Shown: positions 1 to 7,540 of the stretch, one piece after another
Position numbering within the stretch: position 1 is the first letter of the stretch
How the letters are laid out: each line of letters starts with the position of its first letter
Assembly: GCA_034004685.1 (NCBI GenBank)
Contig: JAVEWG010000034.1
Span: 1-38,208, forward strand
Length of the DNA stretch: 38,208 nucleotides
Reading direction: 5' to 3'
DNA from: JAEUNX01 sp034004685
Lineage (GTDB): Bacteria; Pseudomonadota; Gammaproteobacteria; Burkholderiales; Rhodocyclaceae
Translations under genes and position numbers: made by a program
Notes under the pieces: generated by a model
What the model was told of the DNA's origin: nothing
Database searches by the model: none
The model's input: the letters and a program-made list of their open reading frames with translations, nothing else

Positions 1-49
1 TCACCTGATGCAAAGCAGGGATCGACAGCGTCAAGCTGCAGGTTAGCGC

Positions 50-126
50 GGAGTGGTAGTTCAGTCGGTTAGAATACCGGCCTGTCACGCCGGGGGTCGC
101 GGGTTCGAGTCCCGTCCACTCCGCCA
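50..126 (+). tRNA. tRNA-Asp (anticodon GTC)
   Basis: This 77-nt cloverleaf has an acceptor stem GGAGTGG pairing with CCACTCC, a discriminator G and an encoded CCA end. The anticodon GTC lies at 84-86 in a 7-nt loop, and the T-arm GGTTCGAGTCC is canonical. It reads GAC/GAU codons as aspartate. Its wobble G34 is a substrate for queuosine, which links it to queG further along this window. Bases 1-49 before it show no gene; it may be the last member of a tRNA cluster that starts outside the window. Confidence 0.97.
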
Positions 127-140
127 ATAATCACTTGAAA

Positions 141-164
141 ACGGGCTCTCGTAGCCCGTTTTTT
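141..164 (+). terminator. Rho-independent terminator after tRNA-Asp
   Basis: A 7-bp stem (ACGGGCT at 141-147 with AGCCCGT at 153-159) closes a 5-nt loop and runs directly into six T residues (159-164). It lies 14 nt after the CCA end of the tRNA, so it ends the tRNA transcript. Confidence 0.9.
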
Positions 165-536
165 CTTTCCAGCTCCCCTTCATCGCGCTTGTCTTCAGGC
201 GCCCATTCCGGGCGTCGGGGTAGTCGTGTCGTTGTCATTCCATCCCCATATAACCGCCGCTCTTGCAGTTCCTCCAACTCTACAAATAGTGTACTGTTTC
301 TGGAGTTGGAGGCTCCATGGGGGATGCTCGTGGAGCCTTCGGCTCAGTTGGCGCGACCCAACGCTCTGGGTGCCACGACGGTTGGTGGCGGTTCCGGCGG
401 GCAAGGATTCGCACGAGCTGAACGGTAGTCGCTGCGCACGGTGAATTTACCCGGCGTAGCCGTGTTCACTGATGCCGCGCTAGGCGAAAACATGGCGGGC
501 ACCGAAAGAGATCACCAACAACGAGGCATGACTCCG
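165..536. other. Non-coding stretch with overlapping hairpins
   Basis: No convincing gene is visible in these 372 bases; the short open frames on both strands have no recognisable protein features. The region holds three adjoining inverted repeats. The first has 10-bp arms 271-280 and 303-312 around a 22-nt AT-rich loop. The second has 7-bp arms 311-317 and 331-337. The third has 5-bp arms 333-337 and 341-345. The first and second share bases 311-312, and the second and third share 333-337, so neighbours cannot form together. This could be an operator or leader of the downstream acyl-CoA dehydrogenase gene, or debris of an older insertion. No clear sigma-70 promoter could be assigned. Confidence 0.4.
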
Positions 537-2762
537 ATGAATTTGAACCTCACCGAAGACCAGAACCTGCTTCTCGACGTCTTCACCAAGATCTTCACCA
601 ACGAGTCCACACTGGAGCGCGTCCGCGCTGCGGAGGCCGCCGGCTTCGACGGCGCCTTGTGGACTACGCTGGTGGAGGTTGGGGCGCCACTCCTGCGCGT
701 GCCCGAGAGCGCCGGCGGCGCCGGCGTCGGCCTGCTCGAAGCGGCGCTGGTCGCCGAGCAGGCCGGGCGGAACCTGGCGTCGGTACCTCTGGTGGAAGCC
801 ATGCTGGCCGCGAAGATCCTCGGCGAACTCGGCGGCGAGACGGCCACGGCGTGGCTGGAGCGGGTGGGGAGCGGCACGGCTATGGTCACCCTTGCGCTCC
901 AGGAGCCGGTGCAGGGTGAACCGCAGCTGGTGCCGGGGGCTGCCGTGGCGGACGCCATCCTCGTCCTGGAGGGCGATCGTGTCTCGCTGCGCGTTCTCGC
1001 GGCCAAACTTGGAGTCGTCACCAACATGGGAGCCCTACCGCTGGCTGAAGCCGTGCTCGGCGGCGCCGGGGCGGTCGGGGCGGTCTGCGTTATTGCCGAA
1101 GGCGCGGATGCCCGCGCGGTTTTCCTCGCCGCCATCGAGGAGTGGAAGCTCCTGACCGCAGCAACGCTGGCGGCCATGGCGCGTAAATCCCTCGAAGACG
1201 CCGCCGCCTATTCTTGCGAGCGCATTGCCTTTGACCGTCAGATCGGCGGCTATCAGGGCCTGGCCCATCCGCTGGCCGATGCGGTGACGGATGTGGATGG
1301 CGCACGCCAGCTGGTCTGGTGGACGATCTGGTCCCTCGCCCAGGGCAAGCCGGATGCGGCGGCGTTGTTCCCCATGGCCTACTGGTGGGCCACTCAGGCG
1401 GCGGGCGTCGCCACGGTGCGGGCGATGCGCGTGTTCGGCGGCTACGGGGTCAGCATGGAATACCCGGCGCAGATCTATTACCGCCGCAGCCGTGCCCTGT
1501 CGATGCTGCTCGGCGATCCCAAGGACGAACTGCGGCGCTCGGCCGATCGCCTGTTCAATGCCGCCGCTGCAGCGCCCTTGCCGGACGCCGGCGATGTCCA
1601 GATCGACTTCAGTCTGGGTGAGGCCGCCGAGGCGTATGCCGCAAGTGCGCGCACGTTCTTCGCGGAAAACCTGACGACCGAGTTGGGCGAGTTCGCCTAC
1701 CGCACCGGCGACGGCTACGACCCCGCCCTCCACCGCAAGCTGGCCAAGGCCGGCTTCATGTTCCCCGACTGGCCCAAGGAATATGGCGGCGGGGCGCGTA
1801 ACCCGGCCGAGAAATCCGCGCTGTTCCGCGTCTATGGGGACTCCAACTGGTGGATAACGGTACCGAATACCAATGACATGGTGGCGAAGATGATCATGCA
1901 TTTCGGTACCGACGCCGCCAAGCAGGAAATCCTGCCTCGGGCCGGGGCCGGCGAGGTGAATTTTTCCCTCGGCTATTCCGAGCCGTCCTGCGGTTCCGAC
2001 ATTTTTGCCGCCAAGACCAAGGCGGTGAAGGACGGCGACGACTGGATCATCAATGGCCAGAAGATGTTTACCTCCCAGGGCCACCTCGCCCAGTACGCGC
2101 TGATGGCGGCGCGGACCGACCCGGCGGCCCCCAAGCATGCGGGCATCACGCTCTTCATCCTGCCCCTCGACCAACCGGGCTATGAATGCACCGAGGTGAA
2201 GACCCTGGGCGGCGAGCGCACCAACGTCACCTTCTACAGCGACATGCGGGTGCCCGACAAATACCGCCTTGGCGAAGTGAACGGCGGGGCTAAGGTGCTG
2301 GCGGCGGCCCTGCTGCTGGAGCAGTCCGGCGGCGACTTCTTCCTCATCGTGCTGAACCGGCTCTACCGGGACGGCTGCGCCTGGGCGAAATCGGCGATGC
2401 GCAAGGGCCGGCCTGCCATCGAGAACGACGACGTGCGCCTGGCCCTGGCCAAGCTGCGCGCCCATGTGGACATCCTCGACGCCATGACCCGCTGGGCCAT
2501 GTGGAGCAATGCGGGTAAACGGCCGCAGCGCTACCTCGGCCCCATGACCAAGCTCTTCGGCAGCGAAGGCGTGGTGCGCTGCGCGTCGGAGCTGATGGAG
2601 CTGGCCGGGCCGGAATCGCTGCTGCAGCGTTCCACGCCCCTGGGCTGGATCGAGCAGGAGTGTCGCAAGGGGATCGCCGGCACCATCTACGCGGGCACCA
2701 GCGAAATCCAGCGCAGCATCATCGCCGAAACCGCCCTGGGCATGCCGCGGACACGCAGCTGA
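537..2762 (+). CDS. Two-domain (fused) acyl-CoA dehydrogenase
   Basis: A 741-residue flavoprotein expected to oxidise an acyl-CoA to the 2-enoyl-CoA, passing electrons to ETF. Family members are normally about 380 residues; this one is two copies joined head to tail (about 1-355 and 358-741). The C-terminal half carries the signature YSEPSCGSD, a substrate loop and the ending YAGTSEIQR. The N-terminal half keeps the helical C-domain (FDRQIGGYQG, FGGYGVSMEYP) but has lost the EPxxGSD motif. Neither half has the medium-chain type catalytic Glu of YEGT: it is Ala719 in the C half, and the equivalent N-half stretch is LLGDPKDELR. Glu595 (LLLEQ) sits where isovaleryl- and long-chain enzymes keep their base. 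The fusion recalls heteromeric actinobacterial FadE pairs. The start at 537 has GAGG 10 nt upstream; 528 (MTPMN) is an alternative. Substrate unknown; family certain. Confidence 0.9.
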   Translation: MNLNLTEDQNLLLDVFTKIFTNESTLERVRAAEAAGFDGALWTTLVEVGAPLLRVPESAGGAGVGLLEAALVAEQAGRNLASVPLVEAMLAAKILGELGGETATAWLERVGSGTAMVTLALQEPVQGEPQLVPGAAVADAILVLEGDRVSLRVLAAKLGVVTNMGALPLAEAVLGGAGAVGAVCVIAEGADARAVFLAAIEEWKLLTAATLAAMARKSLEDAAAYSCERIAFDRQIGGYQGLAHPLADAVTDVDGARQLVWWTIWSLAQGKPDAAALFPMAYWWATQAAGVATVRAMRVFGGYGVSMEYPAQIYYRRSRALSMLLGDPKDELRRSADRLFNAAAAAPLPDAGDVQIDFSLGEAAEAYAASARTFFAENLTTELGEFAYRTGDGYDPALHRKLAKAGFMFPDWPKEYGGGARNPAEKSALFRVYGDSNWWITVPNTNDMVAKMIMHFGTDAAKQEILPRAGAGEVNFSLGYSEPSCGSDIFAAKTKAVKDGDDWIINGQKMFTSQGHLAQYALMAARTDPAAPKHAGITLFILPLDQPGYECTEVKTLGGERTNVTFYSDMRVPDKYRLGEVNGGAKVLAAALLLEQSGGDFFLIVLNRLYRDGCAWAKSAMRKGRPAIENDDVRLALAKLRAHVDILDAMTRWAMWSNAGKRPQRYLGPMTKLFGSEGVVRCASELMELAGPESLLQRSTPLGWIEQECRKGIAGTIYAGTSEIQRSIIAETALGMPRTRS

Positions 2763-2835
2763 GCGCCTGGGCGTCATTTCCGGAGGACCAGACACCGGTT
2801 CCCCTTTTCGATCTAGATGGCCGCGACGTTAAACT

Positions 2836-2869
2836 GAGGGCCGAACACCATCAACGGTGATCGGCCCTC
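2836..2869 (+). terminator. Hairpin after acyl-CoA dehydrogenase gene
   Basis: A 9-bp stem (GAGGGCCGA at 2836-2844 with TCGGCCCTC at 2861-2869) is extended inside by CACC/GGTG (2846-2849 with 2856-2859) after one A-A mismatch. There is no T-run, so it is either a weak or factor-assisted terminator, or a structure in the leader of the aldo/keto reductase gene 34 nt downstream. Confidence 0.45.
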
Positions 2870-2902
2870 GTCACGGCCGGGCCAAACCCTTGGGGAGTAA
2901 TG

Positions 2903-4042
2903 ATGTCGCTGGATACCTACTGCTTGTTGGGCCGTACCGGCCTGCGCGTCAGCCGCCTGGCGCTGGGCACCATGACCTTCGGCAAGGAATGGGGCTGGGG
3001 GTCGGACGAGGAAACGTCCCGGGCGGTTTTCAATCACTATCTCGATGCCGGCGGAAATTTTCTTGATACCGCCGATATCTATACCCTAGGTACCAGCGAA
3101 TCCTGGCTGGGCAAGTTCGTCGCCGAACGCAAGGCCCGCGACCGGGTCGTCATCGCCACCAAGTTCACCCAGAACATGCAACCTGGCAACCCCAATGGGG
3201 GCGGCAACGGGCGCAAGAACATCCTGCGCGCCGTCGAAGGTTCGCTCCGGCGGCTGAACACGGACTACATCGACCTCTACATCCTCCACCAGTGGGACGC
3301 GCTGACGCCGGTCGACGAGGTGATCCGTACCCTGGACGATCTGGTGCGCTCGGGCAAGGTGCGCCATGTCGGTCTCTCCGACGTGCCTGCCTGGTATGCG
3401 GCAAGCATGCAGACGACGGCCGAGCTGCGCGGCTTGGAGCCGATCTCCTCGATCCAGATGCAGTATTCCCTAGTCGAGCGCAACATCGAGCATGAGTTCG
3501 TTGCCCTGGGGCTGGCCAAGGGCATGAGCATCACCGCCTGGAGCCCGCTGGCAAGCGGACTGCTCAGCGGCAAGTACAGGTCCGGCGGAGCGGAGCAGGG
3601 CGGGCGCGGGCGGCTCGACATGCTGGCGGCCATCGCGCGCAAGGCCGAGGCGCCGAAGAAGAGGGGCTCGGCCAACAGCACCCTGGACCAGCGCAATGAA
3701 CGCAGCGCGGCGATCCTGGCGGAGGTGGAGAACGTGGCCCGGGAGATCGGCCGCAGCGTTGCCCAGGTGGCCTTGAACTGGGCCATGAATCGCCCCTGTA
3801 TCGCTTCCGTCCTGATTGGGGCGAGCCGCCTCGAGCAGCTGGAGGAGAATCTCGCGGCCGCGGACTTTGACATTCCGCCCGCGCTGCTGGCCCGTCTGGA
3901 CGCAGTCAGCCATCCGGAGACGCCGTTCCCGTACACCTTCTTTGGCGGCGATTGGCAGCAACGCATTCGCGGCGGCAGGACGGTGCTGGCGAAGCCGCCC
4001 GGCTATTACCGCGACGGATTGATTGAATCCGGGAATCCTTAA
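2903..4042 (+). CDS. Aldo/keto reductase (voltage-gated K+ channel beta-subunit-like)
   Basis: A 379-residue NADPH-dependent oxidoreductase of the AKR superfamily with a TIM-barrel fold, probably cytoplasmic. The catalytic tetrad is complete: Asp55 and Tyr60 (LDTADIY), Lys87 (ATKF) and His129 (LHQWD). The C-terminal cofactor region has the typical NWAMNRPCIASVLIGASRLEQL pattern in shorter form (WAMNRP, LIGASR). Length is slightly above the usual 310-350. The start at 2903 has GGGGAG at 2892-2897 five bases upstream; an adjacent ATG at 2900 is less well spaced. It lies 140 nt after the acyl-CoA dehydrogenase gene on the same strand and may be cotranscribed. Its TAA stop overlaps the stop of the reverse-strand zinc-ribbon gene by two bases. 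The physiological substrate cannot be predicted. Confidence 0.92.
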   Translation: MSLDTYCLLGRTGLRVSRLALGTMTFGKEWGWGSDEETSRAVFNHYLDAGGNFLDTADIYTLGTSESWLGKFVAERKARDRVVIATKFTQNMQPGNPNGGGNGRKNILRAVEGSLRRLNTDYIDLYILHQWDALTPVDEVIRTLDDLVRSGKVRHVGLSDVPAWYAASMQTTAELRGLEPISSIQMQYSLVERNIEHEFVALGLAKGMSITAWSPLASGLLSGKYRSGGAEQGGRGRLDMLAAIARKAEAPKKRGSANSTLDQRNERSAAILAEVENVAREIGRSVAQVALNWAMNRPCIASVLIGASRLEQLEENLAAADFDIPPALLARLDAVSHPETPFPYTFFGGDWQQRIRGGRTVLAKPPGYYRDGLIESGNP

Positions 4043-4620
4043 ACCTGGAAAATGCAGAGAACCTTCGGCGACACGTCCGCCGCCTCGCAGATTCTCCGCA
4101 GAGGCATCTTATTGGTCAACATGGACAGGATCGACCTGTTCTTGTCGGACTGCCGCTGGTTGCGAATCGGATTCAGCCCCGGCGGCTTGACCGAGAATCC
4201 TCCGCCGCACGCCTTGCAGCGATCCCTCGAGCTGCCGAGCTTGGTTTTGCCGACGGAGACGTAGGCTCCGCTCGTTCCCACCGGAATGCGGTGGTTCGAG
4301 CAGAGAGGGTCCGGGCATGTGGGGCTGGGAAACGACTCGGAGAGAATTCGCCAGGTCTCCTCGGCGACTCCCGCATTGTTTTTGAGCGTGAAGGTTTCGC
4401 CGCAGAGGTTGCATCTCGCGGCCGGGCTTTTCCTTCCGGTCGCCACCACGATGTATGGATTGAAGACTCCCGGGCCTCTCGCCGCAGTCCCCGGAATGGG
4501 AACGCCGAAGTTTCCGCAGGTCGGGTTTCTGCAGAAGTTTACGTCGATCCCGTCGACGGGCGGAGGGACTCTCGGAACGGCCGGCCCTGCCGGCGTTTGC
4601 CGGGTTTGGCTGCTGTTCAT
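4039..4620 (-). pseudogene. Double zinc-ribbon HTH protein, probable C-terminally truncated transposase-like remnant
   Basis: The product is 193 residues. It holds two tandem zinc-ribbon-like modules of the same layout, each a Cx4C followed by a CxxC: Cys30/35 with Cys70/73, and Cys102/107 with Cys135/138. A basic helix-turn-helix-like segment follows at about 163-188 (RSILSMLTNKMPLRRICEAA). It then stops seven residues after SPKVL, just where a catalytic or dimerisation domain would be expected. A zinc ribbon followed by HTH is the layout of DNA-binding N-termini of transposases such as IS1 InsA, so I read it as a remnant of a larger element gene; an intact small DNA-binding protein is the alternative. 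Base composition is visibly less GC-rich than its neighbours. No clear ribosome binding site precedes the ATG, and no terminal inverted repeats or target duplication were found. Confidence 0.55.
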
Positions 4621-4657
4621 ATGGCTTGAAGAATGCCATACGAAAGCTCAAATGAGT

Positions 4658-4689
4658 AAGCCGCGGAAAAAATCTTCCGCGGCTTTTTT
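4658..4689 (+). terminator. Strong forward-strand Rho-independent terminator
   Basis: An 11-bp perfect stem (AAGCCGCGGAA at 4658-4668 with TTCCGCGGCTT at 4675-4685) has a 6-nt loop and ends in six T residues (4684-4689). The T-run exists only for forward transcription, yet the nearest forward gene (aldo/keto reductase) ends 616 nt upstream, with a reverse-strand gene in between. Confidence 0.85.
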
Positions 4690-4781
4690 ATCGAAGGTCC
4701 CCGTGAGTCGGGGCCTCGGCGGCCGCTCTACTCACTTTTTGCTAACGGCTTGCGAAGTCGGGAGTTTTTTTGCGACCGGGT

Positions 4782-5588
4782 TCAGCCCCGGCGCTTGTCC
4801 CGCTCGATGAGGGCGTAGGCGGAGTGGTTGTGGATGGATTCGAAGTTCTCTGATTCCGCCACGTAGGCCACGATACGCTCCTCGGCGTTGAGGGCGCCGG
4901 CCACGTCCCGCACCATGTCTTCCACGAACTTGGGATTGTCGTAGGCCCGCTCGGTCACGTATTTCTCGTCGGGCCGCTTGAGCAGGCCATAGAGTTCGCA
5001 GGAGGCCTGCTTTTCCACCATTTGCACCAGTTCCTCGATCCACAGGTGGCCCACCGTCTGGGCGGTGACGGTGACGTGGGAGCGCTGATTGTGGGCGCCC
5101 CGTTCGGAGATTTTCTTGGAGCAGGGGCACAGGCTGGTGACCGGCACCACTACCTTCATGGTGAAGGTGTAGACGCCGCCTTCGCTGATCTCGCCGGTGA
5201 AGGTGACTTCGTAATCCAGCAGGCTGCGTACCCCGGAAATGGGGGCCGCCTTGTTGATGAAGTAGGGGAAGGTCATCTCCACATGGCCGGTTTCGGCCTC
5301 CAGGCGTTCCACCATCTCCCGCAGCATGGGCTCGAAGGACTCTACCGAGATGGCCCGTTCGTGGCCGTTGAGGATCTCCACGAAGCGGGACATGTGAGTG
5401 CCCTTGAAATTGTGGGGCAGGCCGACGTACATGTTGAACATGGCCACCGTGTGCTGCTCCCCCCCGTCCCGGTCCTTGACCTTGATCGGGTGGCGGATGG
5501 ACTTGATCCCCACCTTGTCGATGGCGAGTTGGCGGGTGTCCTGGGAACTCTGGACATCGGGGATGACCTGGGTCGTACCGGTGCTCAT
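4782..5588 (-). CDS. folE2: GTP cyclohydrolase FolE2 (type IB)
   Basis: This 268-residue enzyme converts GTP to dihydroneopterin triphosphate, the first step of folate and the entry to queuosine synthesis. FolE2 replaces zinc-dependent FolE and accepts several metals. Residues matching the metal and active-site set known for the Neisseria enzyme are present with a constant offset: Cys154 (SLCPCSKKIS), His166 (RGAHNQRS), Glu208 (PDEKYVTE) and His253 (SIHNHSAY). The ATG at 5588 has AGAGAA upstream and fits family length; an in-frame extension to 5651 would run back over the dxs stop and is not needed. The gene follows dxs by 59 nt on the same strand. An AT-rich dyad lies in the gap. FolE2 genes are often zinc-repressed by Zur in other bacteria; whether that holds here is inference. 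Confidence 0.97.
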   Translation of the reverse strand: MSTGTTQVIPDVQSSQDTRQLAIDKVGIKSIRHPIKVKDRDGGEQHTVAMFNMYVGLPHNFKGTHMSRFVEILNGHERAISVESFEPMLREMVERLEAETGHVEMTFPYFINKAAPISGVRSLLDYEVTFTGEISEGGVYTFTMKVVVPVTSLCPCSKKISERGAHNQRSHVTVTAQTVGHLWIEELVQMVEKQASCELYGLLKRPDEKYVTERAYDNPKFVEDMVRDVAGALNAEERIVAYVAESENFESIHNHSAYALIERDKRRG

Positions 5589-5625
5589 GCGCTGTTCTCT
5601 TTGGCTTGCGTTGGATGGGAGAAAG

Positions 5626-5647
5626 GTAACATTCTCGACAATATTGC
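5626..5647. promoter_or_regulatory. AT-rich dyad upstream of folE2 (candidate operator)
   Basis: The sequence GTAACATT (5626-5633), six bases, then AATATTGC (5640-5647) is an imperfect inverted repeat with six of eight arm positions matching. It is AT-rich in a GC-rich setting and sits 38 nt upstream of the folE2 start, where a repressor would cover the promoter. The arms loosely resemble Zur half-sites, but this is a by-eye comparison. Confidence 0.3.
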
Positions 5648-7510
5648 TCAACTATTGGCCCGATCAAGGCGGGCGATGGCTGCGACCACGCCGTCGGCGT
5701 CCAGGCCCTCGAGGGCCAGCAGTTTGTGCTGGTCGCCGTGGTCGATGAAGTGATCGGGCAGGCCCAGGCACAGCATCTGGCAAGCCAGGCCCTGGCCATG
5801 CACCAGGCGGCTGACTTCGCTGCCCACGCCTCCGGTCACCGCGTTTTCTTCCAGGGTGACGAGGATCTCGTGGTTCTGGGCGAGCTGACGGATCAGGGCC
5901 TCATCCAGGGGTTTGACGAAGCGCATGTTGGCCACCGTGGCGTTTAACCGCTCTCCCACCTCCAGGGCGGTGCCCAGCGTGCTGCCGAAGGCCAGCAGCG
6001 CGACCCGCCGGCCCTGGCGCCGGACCTCCCCCTTGCCCATGGGCAGAGGGGTCATCTCGGCGCGGGGCGCCACGCCGCTGCCGCCGCCCCGGGGGTAGCG
6101 CACGGCGCTGGGGCCGTCATGGCGGTAGGCGGTGTAGAGCATCTGGCGGCACTCATCCTCGTCCGCCGGGGCCATGATCAGCAGGTTGGGCACGCACTGG
6201 AGGAAGGACAGATCGAAGGCCCCGTGGTGGGTGGCGCCGTCGGCCCCCACCAGGCCGGCCCGGTCGATGGCCAGCACCACCGGCAGGTTCTGCAGGGCGA
6301 TGTCGTGGATGAGCTGGTCGTAGGCCCGCTGCAGGAAGGTGGAATAGATTGCCACCACCGGCTTGAAGCCCTCACAGGCGAGGCCGGCGGCGAAGGTCAG
6401 GGCGTGTTGTTCGGCAATGCCCACATCGAAATAGCGATCCGGGAATTCCCGGGCGAAGCGCACCAGGCCCGAGCCCTCCCCCATGGCCGGGGTGATCCCC
6501 ACCACCTTGTCGTCCTGGGCGGCGATGTCGCACAGCCAGTCCCCGAACACCTGGGTATAGGTGAGCTTGCCGCCCCCTTTGCCGCTCTGGATGCCGGCGG
6601 TGTGGTCGAACTGGGATACCCCGTGGTAGAGGATTGGGTCGGCCTCCGCCAGCTTGTAGCCCTGGCCCTTGCGGGTCACCACGTGGAGGAACTGGGGCCC
6701 CTTGAGCTTGCGCAGGTTGTGCAGGGTGGGGATCAGGGCGTTGAGGTCGTGGCCGTCGATGGGGCCGTAGTAATGGAAGCCGAACTCCTCGAAGAGGGTG
6801 CCGGGGGTGATCATCCCTTTGACGTGCTCTTCCACCTTGCGGGCCAGTTCCAGCACGGGAGGAGCGACCCCCAGGACCTTCTCCCCGGCCCGGCGGGCGG
6901 CATTGTAGGTGCCGCCCGACATGAGCCGGGCGAGGATCTTGGTCAGCGCCCCCACCGGCTGCGAGATGGACATCTCATTGTCGTTGAGGATCACCAGGAG
7001 ATTGATGTCGCGGATGTCGCCTGCGTTGTTGAGGGCTTCGAAGGCCATCCCGGCGCTCATGGCGCCGTCGCCGATCACCGCGATGGCGCGCCGATCCTCC
7101 CCCTGTTGACGGGCCGCCACCGCCATCCCCAGGGCAGCGGAAATGGAGGTGGACGAGTGGGCGGTGCCGAAGGTGTCGTATTCGCTCTCGCAGCGCCGGG
7201 GAAAACCGGAGATTCCGCCGAACTGACGCAGCCCCGCCATGGCCTGGCGGCGGCCGGTGAGCACCTTGTGGCCGTAGGTCTGGTGGCCTACGTCCCATAC
7301 GATACGGTCGTCAGGGGTGTTGAAGACGTGGTGGAGGGCGATGGTGAGTTCCACGGTCCCCAGGTTGGAGGAGAGGTGGCCGCCCGTTCTGGAGACCGAT
7401 TCGATCAGGAAGGCGCGCAGCTCCTTGGCCAGGGCGTGAAGGTCGTCCCGATCCAGCTTGCGCAGATCGGTCGGCGAGTCGATACGCTCGAGCAGCGGGT
7501 AGAGGGGCAT
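5648..7510 (-). CDS. dxs: 1-deoxy-D-xylulose-5-phosphate synthase
   Basis: This 620-residue thiamine-diphosphate enzyme condenses pyruvate with glyceraldehyde 3-phosphate to give DXP, the entry to the MEP isoprenoid pathway and also a precursor of thiamine and pyridoxal phosphate. Visible features are His45 in GGHLSSNLG, the ThDP motif starting GDGAMSAGM and ending near NDNEMSIS (about 147-182), and Glu367 in GIAEQHA, the residue that activates the cofactor. Length matches the E. coli enzyme (620). The ATG at 7510 has AGGAAG upstream. It is the third gene of xseB-ispA-dxs, 30 nt after ispA, and is followed by folE2. The grouping of dxs with the prenyl synthase gene ispA is widespread in proteobacteria. 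Confidence 0.98.
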   Translation of the reverse strand: MPLYPLLERIDSPTDLRKLDRDDLHALAKELRAFLIESVSRTGGHLSSNLGTVELTIALHHVFNTPDDRIVWDVGHQTYGHKVLTGRRQAMAGLRQFGGISGFPRRCESEYDTFGTAHSSTSISAALGMAVAARQQGEDRRAIAVIGDGAMSAGMAFEALNNAGDIRDINLLVILNDNEMSISQPVGALTKILARLMSGGTYNAARRAGEKVLGVAPPVLELARKVEEHVKGMITPGTLFEEFGFHYYGPIDGHDLNALIPTLHNLRKLKGPQFLHVVTRKGQGYKLAEADPILYHGVSQFDHTAGIQSGKGGGKLTYTQVFGDWLCDIAAQDDKVVGITPAMGEGSGLVRFAREFPDRYFDVGIAEQHALTFAAGLACEGFKPVVAIYSTFLQRAYDQLIHDIALQNLPVVLAIDRAGLVGADGATHHGAFDLSFLQCVPNLLIMAPADEDECRQMLYTAYRHDGPSAVRYPRGGGSGVAPRAEMTPLPMGKGEVRRQGRRVALLAFGSTLGTALEVGERLNATVANMRFVKPLDEALIRQLAQNHEILVTLEENAVTGGVGSEVSRLVHGQGLACQMLCLGLPDHFIDHGDQHKLLALEGLDADGVVAAIARLDRANS

Positions 7511-7540
7511 GGGGAAAGGGGGCTTCCTGCGGGAAAAGGG

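Noticed and set aside
50..126. tRNA-Asp as attachment site of an integrated island
   Set aside because: No duplicate of the tRNA 3' end and no integrase gene are visible downstream within the window.
1035..2795. 586-codon reverse-strand open frame opposite the acyl-CoA dehydrogenase gene
   Set aside because: It is rich in His, Gly, Gln and Arg, lacks any domain pattern and mirrors the G/C third positions of the real gene. It is a high-GC shadow frame.
4109..4651. 180-codon frame overlapping the zinc-ribbon gene in another reverse frame
   Set aside because: It is Arg/Ser/Pro-rich without motifs, while the chosen frame has four regularly spaced cysteine pairs.
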